Assembly: GCF_037943105.1 (NCBI RefSeq)
Contig: NZ_CP149803.1
Coordinates: 2,212,001-2,276,000, forward strand
From: Pseudomonas sp. TMP9
Lineage (GTDB): Bacteria; Pseudomonadota; Gammaproteobacteria; Pseudomonadales; Pseudomonadaceae
Reading direction: 5' to 3'
DNA length: 64,000 nucleotides
Shown here in pieces: positions 1 through 9,338 of this stretch (position 1 is the stretch's first letter; each line of letters begins with the position of its first letter). Below the pieces are notes generated by a model. It worked only from the letters and a program-made list of their open reading frames with translations. It made no database searches and was not told the origin of the DNA. Both the position numbers and the translations under genes were made by a program.

Positions 1-1630
1 AGCGATCGACCAACAACACCACACCGGCCGCCTCGGATGAGGCCGTCGCGCCACTGGCACCCAGCGCTATACCTACGTCAGCAGCGGCCAGCGCCGGGGC
101 GTCATTGACACCGTCACCCACCATCAACGTTTTGCCGTCTTTGCGTCCTTGTTGCACAGCGGCGACCTTAGCAGCCGGATCAAGCTCGGCACGGACTTCA
201 TCGACCCCGGCGGCAAGGCCGATCATCTGCGCGGTTTGAGCACGGTCGCCGGTGAGCATTATTATTTTGCGGATGCCGGCCTGCCTTAGGCGCCGCAGGG
301 CGTTGGGCGATTCGATGCGCAACGGGTCGGCAAACAACACGACGCCGGCCATCGCGCTATCCACGCCAATAAAGCTGCCGCTGGAGTCCTGGTAATCCAT
401 GCGCCTGAGCATGCCCTCATCCCAGGCCTGAGCAGGTTGATTGGCATTGATAAAGTGATGCGCACCGAGCATCACTTGATGCCCGTCGACCACGCCAGAC
501 AGACCGGCGCCGGGCTCCTCGACCACCTGCTCAGGCGTGCTCAGAGGGCGTGTGTTGGTGCTGGCCGCTGCGACAATCGCAGCAGAAATCGGGTGGGGCG
601 AGGCTTGGGCCAGCGAGGCTGCCAGATGCAGCAGTTGTTCCTGGGTGTACGCGCCGCTGCTTTCTACCGATTGCACGGTGGCATGGCCAGTGGTGAGGGT
701 GCCTGTTTTGTCGAGGAACAGCACTTGCGCCTCAGCGAGGGCTTCAAGCGTGGCACCATCTTTGACCAGAATGCCGCGTTTGGCACACCGCGAGATGCCC
801 GACATGATGGCGATAGGTACGGCCAAGATCAGCGGGCACGGCGTCGCAACCACCAGCACCGCCAGCGCACGGATCGGGTCGCCGCTGAGCAGCCAGGCTA
901 AGCCCGCGATCAACAGGGTTAACGGAATCAGCGCTAGGGCATAGCGGTCAGCCATACGGGCGAAAGGCGCGCGAGACTGGCTGGCCGCTTGCGCCATGCC
1001 CACGATGCCGGCGTAGGTACTGTATGCGGCCGTCTCGCTTGCTTGTAACTCTAAGGGCGCGCCGACGTTCACGCCGCCGCTGCGGATACTCGCCCCGGTC
1101 TGCAAGGTTACTGGCAAGGGCTCACCGGTCAGAGCCGACTCATCGAGGGTAGCGGTGAGCGAGAGCAGTACGCCGTCAACCGGCAGCACTTCGCCCATGC
1201 GCACCAGCAGGCGGTCACCGGGCATTACCTCCTCAACCGGGATCTGCTGCAACTGGCCTTCAACCATGCGCGAAGCAATTCGTGGCGCGCGATCAATCAG
1301 CTTGTTTAATTCACGTTCCGCACGCCGTGCGGTGAAGAATTCAAGGGTACGACCGCTGGCTAGCATCACAGCAATAACCGCCGCGACCAGTGCCTGACCG
1401 AGCAGAACGGCTCCGGCAATCGACAGCAAGGCGATCAGGTCAACCCCCACCTCGCGGCGGATCAGGCGCTGCACAATTTCCAGTATCAGAACGGCCGCCA
1501 CCACCAGCGCGCTGAGGTTCCACAGTTGAGCTGCCAGAGGCGGGTTACCTAGCTCATACGCCAGCCAGCCAGCGGGAAGGGCGATTAAGGTAAGCGCCAA
1601 CAATGCTGGGTTCTGCCAGTCTTTGGTCAT
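1..1630 (-). CDS. Heavy-metal-translocating P1B-type ATPase (partial, C-terminus off the left edge)
   Basis: Reading back from the ATG at 1630 gives about 543 residues of an ATP-driven metal exporter of the inner membrane. Visible motifs are the membrane metal-site TPCPL (Cys about 265), the phosphorylation motif DKTGT (Asp about 307), an HP dipeptide in the nucleotide-binding domain, and GDGVNDAPAL near the cut end. The N-terminus starts directly with hydrophobic helices, so the usual N-terminal HMA metal-binding domain is absent. The last roughly 70-80 residues lie outside the window. TPC in place of CPC is the motif linked with P1B-5-like subgroups, but metal specificity cannot be assigned from one motif. 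Upstream is a long gap; no metal-responsive regulator is adjacent. Confidence 0.93.
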   Translation of the reverse strand, partial: MTKDWQNPALLALTLIALPAGWLAYELGNPPLAAQLWNLSALVVAAVLILEIVQRLIRREVGVDLIALLSIAGAVLLGQALVAAVIAVMLASGRTLEFFTARRAERELNKLIDRAPRIASRMVEGQLQQIPVEEVMPGDRLLVRMGEVLPVDGVLLSLTATLDESALTGEPLPVTLQTGASIRSGGVNVGAPLELQASETAAYSTYAGIVGMAQAASQSRAPFARMADRYALALIPLTLLIAGLAWLLSGDPIRALAVLVVATPCPLILAVPIAIMSGISRCAKRGILVKDGATLEALAEAQVLFLDKTGTLTTGHATVQSVESSGAYTQEQLLHLAASLAQASPHPISAAIVAAASTNTRPLSTPEQVVEEPGAGLSGVVDGHQVMLGAHHFINANQPAQAWDEGMLRRMDYQDSSGSFIGVDSAMAGVVLFADPLRIESPNALRRLRQAGIRKIIMLTGDRAQTAQMIGLAAGVDEVRAELDPAAKVAAVQQGRKDGKTLMVGDGVNDAPALAAADVGIALGASGATASSEAAGVVLLVDR

Positions 1631-2335
1631 TACGAGCCGCTCGTGATGGGAAATGGCGCGCAGCTTTTGCAGCGCAGTTGCCTTGATTAAAACAGGTCGA
1701 CTTAGGCGGTTCTGTTGGCGAAAAACGCTGACAGAGACAGATCAACCTTCGGACAAAGACCCAATAACGCCCGATAGTTTCCTACTTAGCATGAGCGTTT
1801 GGCAGGACTACTCATAGCTGCAGTGCTTTGGATAGGTTAATCGCAGCGGAAATCACGCGGCAATCGATCAAACACCTTAGGCACCTTAGAACATGATGGG
1901 CATGGCCTCACTTCCCTAGTAACCGCATCAGGTATGACGCTGATGTCGGTAGGTTCGGCGTTCTGGGGGATTGTTGCGGGGCTGTTGACCCTGGCCATTC
2001 TCAACCGGGGCAGGCAGGACGCTTGATCGGTGGGTAACGCTTCGCTCGCCCTCCCCTGCGGTGTCATTGCAGCGCACCCGCCAGTTGCAGCTACGTTGAA
2101 AACTGATGACAGTGGCATTCGCCACTGACCAGCATCTGGGCGACCGGCAGATAGGATAAAAAAATCCACGAAAACATATTTTTCTTAATTCAGAGCCCGC
2201 GATAGTATTTAGACGATTTTGTCTCACGTACCTGAGCCACAATTTAATTTTGTGATTATCTATTTTTCGGCAACTTGATCATAATCTTGGCAAGAAATTT
2301 TTATTTCACACCTATTTACCGAGTCAGATATTTAT
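1631..2335. other. Intergenic gap of about 700 bp with no convincing gene
   Basis: Open frames here on both strands have no recognisable family and look like chance. It holds a small hydrophobic plus-strand frame (1934-2026), a hairpin at 2110-2127 (AGTGGC-ATTC-GCCACT core), and a markedly AT-rich tract from about 2160 to 2335 that probably carries the promoter of the metallopeptidase gene. Confidence 0.6.
1934..2026 (+). CDS. Possible 30-residue hydrophobic peptide or gene remnant
   Basis: ATG at 1934 to TGA at 2024-2026 encodes one strongly hydrophobic segment (FWGIVAGLLTLAIL) followed by a basic tail NRGRQD. The frame is open back to 1841 without another ATG. This looks like a single-helix membrane peptide or the C-terminal scrap of a lost membrane protein. 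No good ribosome binding site is seen, and I do not recognise a family. Confidence 0.2.
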   Translation: MTLMSVGSAFWGIVAGLLTLAILNRGRQDA

Positions 2336-3505
2336 ATGAAAACGTTTACGTGCACTTGCAAAGATCATCAACTTTTATTCTTTGAAAGCAGCTATTGCGT
2401 TGCCTGCCACCGCACTGTTGGTCTTGATGATACTTTTGACAAGGTAGAGCCTTATGAACTCGCCCCAGAAACGGGACAGTACTTTAAAGTAGCGCAGCCG
2501 AACGTCTATTTTCAAAAATGTGATAACCACGCCAACTTCAAGACATGCAACGGCATGATTAAATTGAACCCGTCCAGCCCTTCTACCGCCAAGCATGAGG
2601 TTTTATGTTTTGCTTGTCGCTTCAATGAAACAATACCGGACTTATCAATAGCTGAGCACATCCCATTGTGGCAAAAAATGGAAATAGCCAAGCGCCGTGC
2701 TTTGTATACCCTGAAAGCCTTGTCCTTGCCATTGCACAACCTCAGCCAGGATCCTGATGGCGGGTTGAGTTTTGACTTCACCACTGACCGTGATGTGAGT
2801 GATCACTTTGCAAGTCAGTTGAAAGGCAGTGAGGCGGTATTCACAGGGCACGACTGTGGCCATATAACCATTAACTTAGCTGAAGCCGATGACGTTGCCC
2901 GCTCACACACAAAAATGGCAATGGGTGAACAATACCGCACCTTGCTAGGCCACTTTAGACATGAGCTGGGCCATTATTATTTTGACAAATTGATCTTGGA
3001 ATCGCCGGAAAAACACACACTCAGTAAAAAATATTTCGGCGACGACGAGCTCGACTACCAAAAATCTTTGAACACATATTATGAAAATGGCGCCCCGCAA
3101 AACTGGCGCGATGCATTTATTAGCGAATACGCCACCATGCATCCCTACGAAGATTGGGCGGAGACATGGGCGCATTACATGCACATCATTGACACGTTAG
3201 AGACCGCGCAAAATTTCTCAATCACCAGCTCAATCGCTGGCAACACAGACGCCCATGAAGAATTAACTGACTTGAACTTGCCTCAAGATGCCTATTTCTT
3301 TTCTTCACAAGCCTCTATCACCAGTATTCTAGATACTTGGATGGACTTCTCCATTATTCTCAACTCATTAAACCGCAGCATGGGAATGAATGATGCTTAT
3401 CCGTTTGTGCTAACGCAAACAGTACGCACTAAGCTGTCGTTTATCCACCACGCCATTCATGGCCGGCTAAACCGTATGCCGGAGTTAATGCTCAAGGGCG
3501 AATAA
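2336..3505 (+). CDS. Putative zinc-binding metallopeptidase (zinc ribbon plus Peptidase_Mx-like)
   Basis: A 389-residue protein. The N-terminus carries a zinc-ribbon pattern (C6xC8 and C21xxC24), then a second group of cysteines around residues 60-95. The catalytic half has a gluzincin-type HELGH at residues 209-213 and an acidic helix EDWAETWAHY (Glu about 276) that could give the third zinc ligand. This order matches the family annotated as zinc-ribbon (DUF2248) plus putative zinc-binding metallo-peptidase Mx. There is no signal peptide, so it is probably cytoplasmic. The substrate is unknown. Codon use and the upstream DNA are clearly more AT-rich than the neighbours, and no partner gene lies beside it, so horizontal acquisition is plausible. 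A strong terminator follows at 3572-3600. Confidence 0.85.
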   Translation: MKTFTCTCKDHQLLFFESSYCVACHRTVGLDDTFDKVEPYELAPETGQYFKVAQPNVYFQKCDNHANFKTCNGMIKLNPSSPSTAKHEVLCFACRFNETIPDLSIAEHIPLWQKMEIAKRRALYTLKALSLPLHNLSQDPDGGLSFDFTTDRDVSDHFASQLKGSEAVFTGHDCGHITINLAEADDVARSHTKMAMGEQYRTLLGHFRHELGHYYFDKLILESPEKHTLSKKYFGDDELDYQKSLNTYYENGAPQNWRDAFISEYATMHPYEDWAETWAHYMHIIDTLETAQNFSITSSIAGNTDAHEELTDLNLPQDAYFFSSQASITSILDTWMDFSIILNSLNRSMGMNDAYPFVLTQTVRTKLSFIHHAIHGRLNRMPELMLKGE

Positions 3506-3565
3506 TCATATCAATAGGTAAGGTCGCAACCATTGATGCCCTATGACTGCGCAGAGCAGTGCCAT

Positions 3566-3606
3566 AAAAAAACGGGCTTATACGCAACGCATAAGCCCGT
3601 TTTTTG
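3566..3606. terminator. Bidirectional rho-independent terminator
   Basis: A perfect 10-bp stem (ACGGGCTTAT at 3572-3581, ATAAGCCCGT at 3591-3600) is flanked by A-runs on the left and T-runs on the right. It can stop both the plus-strand metallopeptidase transcript and the minus-strand DAHP synthase transcript. Confidence 0.9.
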
Positions 3607-3620
3607 TTACGGCTATACCG

Positions 3621-4709
3621 TCAGCTGCGCTGGCGCTTTGGCAGCACATCCTTGAGTTTGGCGTGCATGCTGCGCAGGGTTTTCTCGGTGGTGTCCCAGT
3701 CGATGCAAGCATCGGTGATGGATACGCCGTACTTAAGCTGGCTTAAATCTTTAGGAATCGATTGAGCGCCCCAGCCTAGGTGGCTTTCCACCATCAGGCC
3801 GACGATGGATTGGTTACCTTCGAGAATCTGGTTGGCTACGTTCTCCATCACCAGCGGTTGCAGGGCTGGGTCTTTGTTGGAGTTGGCGTGGCTGCAATCG
3901 ACCATGATGCTCGGGCGGATGCCGGCCTTGGTCAACTCCTGCTCGCACACCGCCACGCTGACAGAGTCGTAGTTGGGCTTGCCATTGCCGCCACGCAGTA
4001 CCACGTGACCGTATGCATTGCCCTTGGTGGTGACGATAGACACACCGCCTTCCTGGTTAATACCGAGGAAACGGTGTGGGCTGGAAACCGACTGCAGGGC
4101 ATTGATGGCGACGGTTAAACCGCCATCGGTGCCGTTTTTAAAGCCGACCGAAGAAGACAGGCCGGAGGCCATTTCACGGTGTGTTTGCGATTCGGTGGTG
4201 CGCGCACCAATGGCCGACCAGCTGATCAAGTCCTGCAGGTATTGCGGGGAGATCGGGTCGAGGGCTTCAGTGGCGGTTGGCAGGCCCATTTCAGCCAGAT
4301 CAAGCAGCAACTGCCGACCGATGTGCAGGCCGTCCTGAATCTTGAACGAGTCGTCCATAAACGGATCGTTGATCAGGCCTTTCCAGCCCACCGTGGTCCG
4401 CGGCTTCTCAAAATACACGCGCATGACCAGATACAAACTGTCCGAGACCTCGGCAGCCAGCGCCTTTAGGCGTTCGGCATATTCGTGCGCGGCTTTAATG
4501 TCGTGAATTGAGCACGGCCCAATCACCACGAACAAGCGATGGTCTTTGCCATCGAGAATATTACGAATCACCTCACGACCACCGGCAACCGTGCGCAATG
4601 CAGCTTCAGTCAGCGGGATTTCACGCTTGAGCTGTGCGGGAGTTATCAGGGTTTCATTGGAGGCAACGTTGAGGTCATCAATCGGTAAATCAGCCATCGT
4701 GCTATTCAT
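3621..4709 (-). CDS. 3-deoxy-7-phosphoheptulonate (DAHP) synthase, class I
   Basis: A 362-residue enzyme condensing phosphoenolpyruvate with erythrose-4-phosphate, the first step of the shikimate pathway. The GPCSIHD motif, the KPRTTVGWKG block and the VDCSHANSNKD block are hallmarks of the class I AroF/AroG/AroH family. The length is usual. Which aromatic amino acid inhibits it cannot be read from the sequence, so no symbol is given. An alternative start is the internal ATG at 4697 (MADLPIDD), which matches the N-terminus I remember for the P. aeruginosa enzyme. Neither start has a strong ribosome binding site. The leader upstream holds a palindrome and a hairpin. Confidence 0.96.
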   Translation of the reverse strand: MNSTMADLPIDDLNVASNETLITPAQLKREIPLTEAALRTVAGGREVIRNILDGKDHRLFVVIGPCSIHDIKAAHEYAERLKALAAEVSDSLYLVMRVYFEKPRTTVGWKGLINDPFMDDSFKIQDGLHIGRQLLLDLAEMGLPTATEALDPISPQYLQDLISWSAIGARTTESQTHREMASGLSSSVGFKNGTDGGLTVAINALQSVSSPHRFLGINQEGGVSIVTTKGNAYGHVVLRGGNGKPNYDSVSVAVCEQELTKAGIRPSIMVDCSHANSNKDPALQPLVMENVANQILEGNQSIVGLMVESHLGWGAQSIPKDLSQLKYGVSITDACIDWDTTEKTLRSMHAKLKDVLPKRQRS

Positions 4710-4746
4710 CAGTCAGAGTCATCAGGTCACGGGTGCCGGCCGCCAG

Positions 4747-4845
4747 CGCTCCCCGTGGGGCGGAGCACAGCAATAGGAGCACAGCGGGGAAGCCGAACCT
4801 TAGCGCGTAAAGGCCCGGCTCGACAATGGGCTTAAGCGCTTAAGG
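4747..4845 (-). promoter_or_regulatory. Leader of the DAHP synthase gene: palindrome, hairpin and direct repeat
   Basis: The perfect 14-bp palindrome CTTAAGCGCTTAAG lies at 4831-4844. Nearer the gene are a hairpin around CCCCGTGGGG (4751-4760, flanked by GCTC and GGAGC) and two copies of GGAGCACAGC (4762-4771 and 4776-4785). These are visible in the sequence. A role in regulation is inference. Confidence 0.35.
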
Positions 4846-4877
4846 CATGCCAACCGCTGGATTGCTGAGGCAAATGC

Positions 4878-5300
4878 TCAATTGAGGCTGGCGCGGGAAA
4901 ACGCAGCGGCATGCTGGCTGATCCACTCCTGCGCCATGTCTTCTACCGGCAAGCTGCAGCCCAGCTCTTGCTCGCGCTGCTGGCGGTAATGCTCGATCTG
5001 GCAGACCTGCTCGACCATGCGTGCGCGGAACAAGGTGTCTTCATCTATAAAGGCAATACCCACTAAATAACACCCTTCAAGCTTGCGGCACCAGGCGACT
5101 AAACCGGGATAACGCGCCTGCTCGCCAAACAGCGGAATACGCAGCTCAATGGCCGTGCCACGGCGAAAAGCGCGGCCGGAGTTGCAAGCCACACCGCCGA
5201 GACTGATATTGTTGAGCCGTTGCTTGGGCACGAATGCCTGTTTACGCAACACCAACTCAACCGGCATATCACTGGGATGACGAAGAAAGTGACGCATCAA
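4878..5300 (-). CDS. PilZ domain protein
   Basis: A 140-residue cytoplasmic protein. The N-terminus carries the c-di-GMP-binding RxxxR motif (R3HFLR7), followed by NISLGG, which fits the [D/N]xSxxG motif, and then a beta-barrel-like segment. Both signatures are intact, so c-di-GMP binding is likely. The C-terminal 45 residues are helical and charged (QIEHYRQQREQELG) with no known domain. It is most likely a single-domain effector; the target is unknown. It is transcribed alone, divergent from the thioredoxin-like gene. The second ATG, one codon in, is an equally good start. Confidence 0.88.
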   Translation of the reverse strand: MMRHFLRHPSDMPVELVLRKQAFVPKQRLNNISLGGVACNSGRAFRRGTAIELRIPLFGEQARYPGLVAWCRKLEGCYLVGIAFIDEDTLFRARMVEQVCQIEHYRQQREQELGCSLPVEDMAQEWISQHAAAFSRASLN

Positions 5301-5345
5301 TGACCACCTCGGATGCTATCAATTTGATACCACAGGAACAGTATA

Positions 5346-5681
5346 GTGACTGAGCTGGAGTTGACTGATTTAGATGCAGACCGCCTGCTGCTCGACCTGC
5401 CCGGCACCTCGCTGCTGATATTCACCAGCATAGGGTGTGCCAGCTGCCGCTGGGCGCGCCGCGAGCTAGGCAAACTGAGCCTTCCTGTGCAGCGCCTGGC
5501 CTGGATCGATGCCGCTGATAATGGCGGTTTAGTGACGCGCTACGAGGTCTTCCATTTGCCTGCATTGTTCGTGGTGCACGATGGCCAATTTTATGGCGCG
5601 TTGCAGAGCCCTTTGCACTGCGCAGAACTCACCCTGGCGCTGGACACTGCCCTGTCGCGCCCCGCAGAGGAATTACCCTGA
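5346..5681 (+). CDS. Thioredoxin-family protein
   Basis: A 111-residue protein with a thioredoxin-like fold: a beta-strand LLIFTSIG leads to the redox motif C31-A-S-C34 and then a helix. The conserved cis-Pro is likely in FHLPALFV. The CASC motif differs from CGPC of classical thioredoxin, so a specialised redox partner role is possible. There is no signal peptide, so it is probably cytoplasmic. Its stop overlaps the next ATG at 5681 (TGATG), so it is translationally coupled to the PanE-like reductase. Confidence 0.82.
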   Translation: MTELELTDLDADRLLLDLPGTSLLIFTSIGCASCRWARRELGKLSLPVQRLAWIDAADNGGLVTRYEVFHLPALFVVHDGQFYGALQSPLHCAELTLALDTALSRPAEELP

Positions 5682-6628
5682 TGACTGCAGCACCCCGTAT
5701 CGGCATTATCGGCAGCGGCGCGATTGGTGGTTTTTATGGCCTGATGCTGGCCCGCGCCGGCTTTGATGTGCATTTTTTGCTGCGCAGCGAATATGCCACC
5801 GTCGCCAGCCAAGGCCTGCAGGTCAACAGTAGCGTGCATGGCAGCCTGCACCTGCAACCGGTTCAGGCCTACCAATCAGTTGCCGACATGCCGCCCTGTG
5901 ATTGGTTGTTGGTGGGCGCTAAAACCACCAGCAATGCTGAACTGGCTGGGCTTATCAGCCAAGCTGCAGCGCCCAACGCGAAGGTGCTGTTGATGCAAAA
6001 CGGCCTGGCCGTGGAAGATGAACTGCGCCCGCTGCTGCCTGATTCACTGCACCTGCTCGGCGGCCTCTGCTACATCTGCGCCCATCGCAGCGCACCGGGT
6101 GTGATTGAGCATCAGGCCTTGGGCGGCATCAACCTGGGCTACCACTCGGGCCCGGCCGATGATGCAGCGAGTCGCCAGTCATTACTTGAGCAAGGCACTG
6201 GCATGTTCCAGGCGGCCGGTCTGGACTCCACCGCCATGGCCGAACTGAACCAAGCCCGCTGGCAGAAGCTGGTGTGGAACGTGCCGTATAACGGCTTGGC
6301 CGTGCTACTCGACAGCGCCACCACTGCACTGATGGCGAATGCCGACAGCCGGGGGCTGATTGAGGCCATCATGCAGGAGGTGGTAGACGCCGCCGGCGCG
6401 TGCGGCTACCCGCTGCCAGCAGGCTTTGCCGGCAAATTGTTAGCCGCCACTGATCGCATGCCGGATTACCTGCCCAGCATGTACCACGACTTCGCTCTAA
6501 AGCGCCCGCTTGAGCTGCACGCGATCTATGCAGCACCGTTGGCTGCAGCGGCCAAGGTCGGTTGCGCCATGCCGCGCACCGAGATGCTCTACCAAGCCCT
6601 GCGTTTTCTTGAACAACGCCAACCGTAA
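5681..6628 (+). CDS. Putative 2-dehydropantoate 2-reductase (PanE/ApbA family)
   Basis: A 315-residue NADPH-dependent reductase. The N-terminal Rossmann motif GIIGSGAIG is followed by a PanE-type C-terminal helical domain with KLVWNVPYNGLA around the expected catalytic lysine. The family converts ketopantoate to pantoate for coenzyme A synthesis, but many Pseudomonas paralogues act on unknown 2-keto acids, so no symbol is given. It is the second gene of a likely operon (thioredoxin-like, PanE-like, 5'-nucleotidase), with a 1-nt overlap upstream and 13 nt to the next gene. Confidence 0.87.
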   Translation: MTAAPRIGIIGSGAIGGFYGLMLARAGFDVHFLLRSEYATVASQGLQVNSSVHGSLHLQPVQAYQSVADMPPCDWLLVGAKTTSNAELAGLISQAAAPNAKVLLMQNGLAVEDELRPLLPDSLHLLGGLCYICAHRSAPGVIEHQALGGINLGYHSGPADDAASRQSLLEQGTGMFQAAGLDSTAMAELNQARWQKLVWNVPYNGLAVLLDSATTALMANADSRGLIEAIMQEVVDAAGACGYPLPAGFAGKLLAATDRMPDYLPSMYHDFALKRPLELHAIYAAPLAAAAKVGCAMPRTEMLYQALRFLEQRQP

Positions 6629-6641
6629 AACTGGAGCACGC

Positions 6642-7547
6642 ATGAGCAAGGAATTAGGCGACAAACTGGTACTGGCGATTTCCTCACGCGCGTTGTTCGA
6701 TTTGAGTGACAGTCACCAGGTGTATGAAAGCCAGGGCGTCGAAGCCTATCGCCAGTACCAAATCGAGCATGAGGACGAAATACTCGCCCCAGGCGATGCC
6801 TTCCCTCTGGTGGAAAAACTGCTGGCACTGAACAACACGCTGCAACAACAACGGGTTGAGGTGATTCTGGTCTCGCGTAACAGCGCCGACACGGGCCTGC
6901 GCGCGTTTAATTCAATTCAGCATTACAACTTGGGTATCTCCCGCGCCGCCTTTGTCGGTGGGCGCAGTCCCGACCCTTATCTGGCCGCATTCGGCTGCCA
7001 CCTGTTTCTCTCCACCCATGCTGAGGATGTGCGCAGCGCGCTGCGCTCGGGCTTTGGCGCGGCGACTATTTTGTCCGGCGGGGCCCGGCGTGCGGCCAGT
7101 AACGAACTGCGTATCGCCTTCGACGGTGACGCGGTGCTGTTTTCCGATGAGTCCGAGCGGGTCTACCAGCAGGGCGGCCTTGAGGCCTTCCAAAGTCACG
7201 AGCGCGAATCTGCTCGCGAGTTACTCGGTGGCGGTCCGTTCAAGCCGTTCCTCGCCGCCCTGCATCGCTTGCAGCAGGAGTTTCCCGAGGAAAGCTGCCC
7301 GATTCGCACCGCCTTGGTCACGGCCCGTTCGGCCCCGGCCCATGAGCGCGTGATACGCACCCTGCGCGAATGGAATATCCGCCTAGATGAGTCGTTCTTC
7401 CTAGGCGGCCTTGAAAAAAGCGCCATCCTAGAAACCTTCGGCGCCGATGTATTTTTCGACGATCAGGCTGGGCACTGTGAAAAAGCCCGCGAAGTGGTTG
7501 CCACCGGGCACGTGCCGCACGGCATTAGCAACGAGCCGCTGCTTTAA
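6642..7547 (+). CDS. 5'-nucleotidase (cytosolic 5'-nucleotidase family)
   Basis: A 301-residue protein starting MSKELGDKLVLAISSRALFD. The aspartate-rich pattern, the doubled [S/T]R phosphatase-like blocks (LVSRNSADTG and LVTARSAPAH) and the FFDDQAGHC segment match the 5'-nucleotidase family related to eukaryotic cN-I, which dephosphorylates nucleoside monophosphates. The open frame extends upstream into the previous gene, but the ATG at 6642 follows GGAGCACGC and fits the family N-terminus. It is the last gene of its operon. Confidence 0.88.
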   Translation: MSKELGDKLVLAISSRALFDLSDSHQVYESQGVEAYRQYQIEHEDEILAPGDAFPLVEKLLALNNTLQQQRVEVILVSRNSADTGLRAFNSIQHYNLGISRAAFVGGRSPDPYLAAFGCHLFLSTHAEDVRSALRSGFGAATILSGGARRAASNELRIAFDGDAVLFSDESERVYQQGGLEAFQSHERESARELLGGGPFKPFLAALHRLQQEFPEESCPIRTALVTARSAPAHERVIRTLREWNIRLDESFFLGGLEKSAILETFGADVFFDDQAGHCEKAREVVATGHVPHGISNEPLL

Positions 7548-7691
7548 CCTTCCATATAAGGGCGCGCTGCTGCGCCCACTGCCCACCTGCATCGATAACC
7601 ATTGGTCCCCAAAACACCCAGCGGCAAAACCCTGACCCCGGCACTGCTAAGCTCAGGTCAGGCCCGCCCGCCAGGCAATCAAGGAGGCCGC

Positions 7692-8192
7692 ATGGTTCGC
7701 TCAATTCTGTATGCCACTGATCTGGGCCTATACGCCCCCTATGTTCTGCAGCATGCCTTAGCGCTGACCCGCGCCTTCAATGCCACCCTTTACGTGGTGC
7801 ATGCTGTCGGGCCGATGGGCTTGTTTGCCGAGTCAGTATTACAAACCTACCTGGATGAAACACAGCTCAAGGAACTGCGCAATAACGGTTTAAACACGGT
7901 CATGGCGGGCATTGAGCAACGGGTGCTGGAGGGGTTTCGTGACGAGATGGGTGATGCCCTGCAGGACATCGACCTGATTAAAGCCGTGCGCGTGGTTAAG
8001 GGTGATCCACCGCGAGTGATACTCGATGAAGCACAGCAACTGGGCGTTGATCTGTTGGTACTAGGCAGCCATAGCCATGGCGCCGACATGGCAATTCCGC
8101 TGGGGCGCACGGCCTCGCGGATTGTGCAATTGTCTGCAGTGCCGGTGTATTTGGTGCCGATGCTGCAGCATCGCAGCCGAGATGATGCTTAA
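7692..8192 (+). CDS. Universal stress protein (UspA family)
   Basis: A 166-residue single Usp domain. It starts VRSILYATDLG and ends with VLGSHSHG followed by LGRTASRIVQLSAVPVYLVP. These are the ATP-binding loops of Usp proteins, slightly diverged from the usual G-2x-G-9x-G-[S/T]. An AAGGAGG ribosome binding site lies just upstream of the ATG at 7692, so the longer frame is rejected. It is monocistronic and precedes cysB. The family responds to starvation and stress; no specific role can be read. Confidence 0.9.
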   Translation: MVRSILYATDLGLYAPYVLQHALALTRAFNATLYVVHAVGPMGLFAESVLQTYLDETQLKELRNNGLNTVMAGIEQRVLEGFRDEMGDALQDIDLIKAVRVVKGDPPRVILDEAQQLGVDLLVLGSHSHGADMAIPLGRTASRIVQLSAVPVYLVPMLQHRSRDDA

Positions 8193-8292
8193 AAGAAGCG
8201 CTGTGCTTTCTATTTTCTGGTCTAGATTTAATGCTTCAATCATCATTATGGTTATATAAACGCCGGTGATTTAAACGGCTTTTTTGCTTTGA

Positions 8293-9276
<984 letters not shown>

Positions 9277-9288
9277 TAATGAGTTAAC

Positions 9289-9318
9289 AAAAAGCCGGTC
9301 AATCGACCGGCTTTTTGC
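9289..9318. terminator. Terminator between cysB and the symporter gene
   Basis: Perfect 12-bp stem: AAAAAGCCGGTC (9289-9300), loop AATC, GACCGGCTTTTT (9305-9316). The symmetric A and T runs let it serve both convergent genes. Confidence 0.92.
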
Positions 9319-9338
9319 TGCCCGCCATAACGTGCTAC

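Noticed and set aside
1837..2242. Two minus-strand frames in the gap after the ATPase
   Set aside because: No family, no ribosome binding site, and the plus strand of the same stretch is more protein-like.
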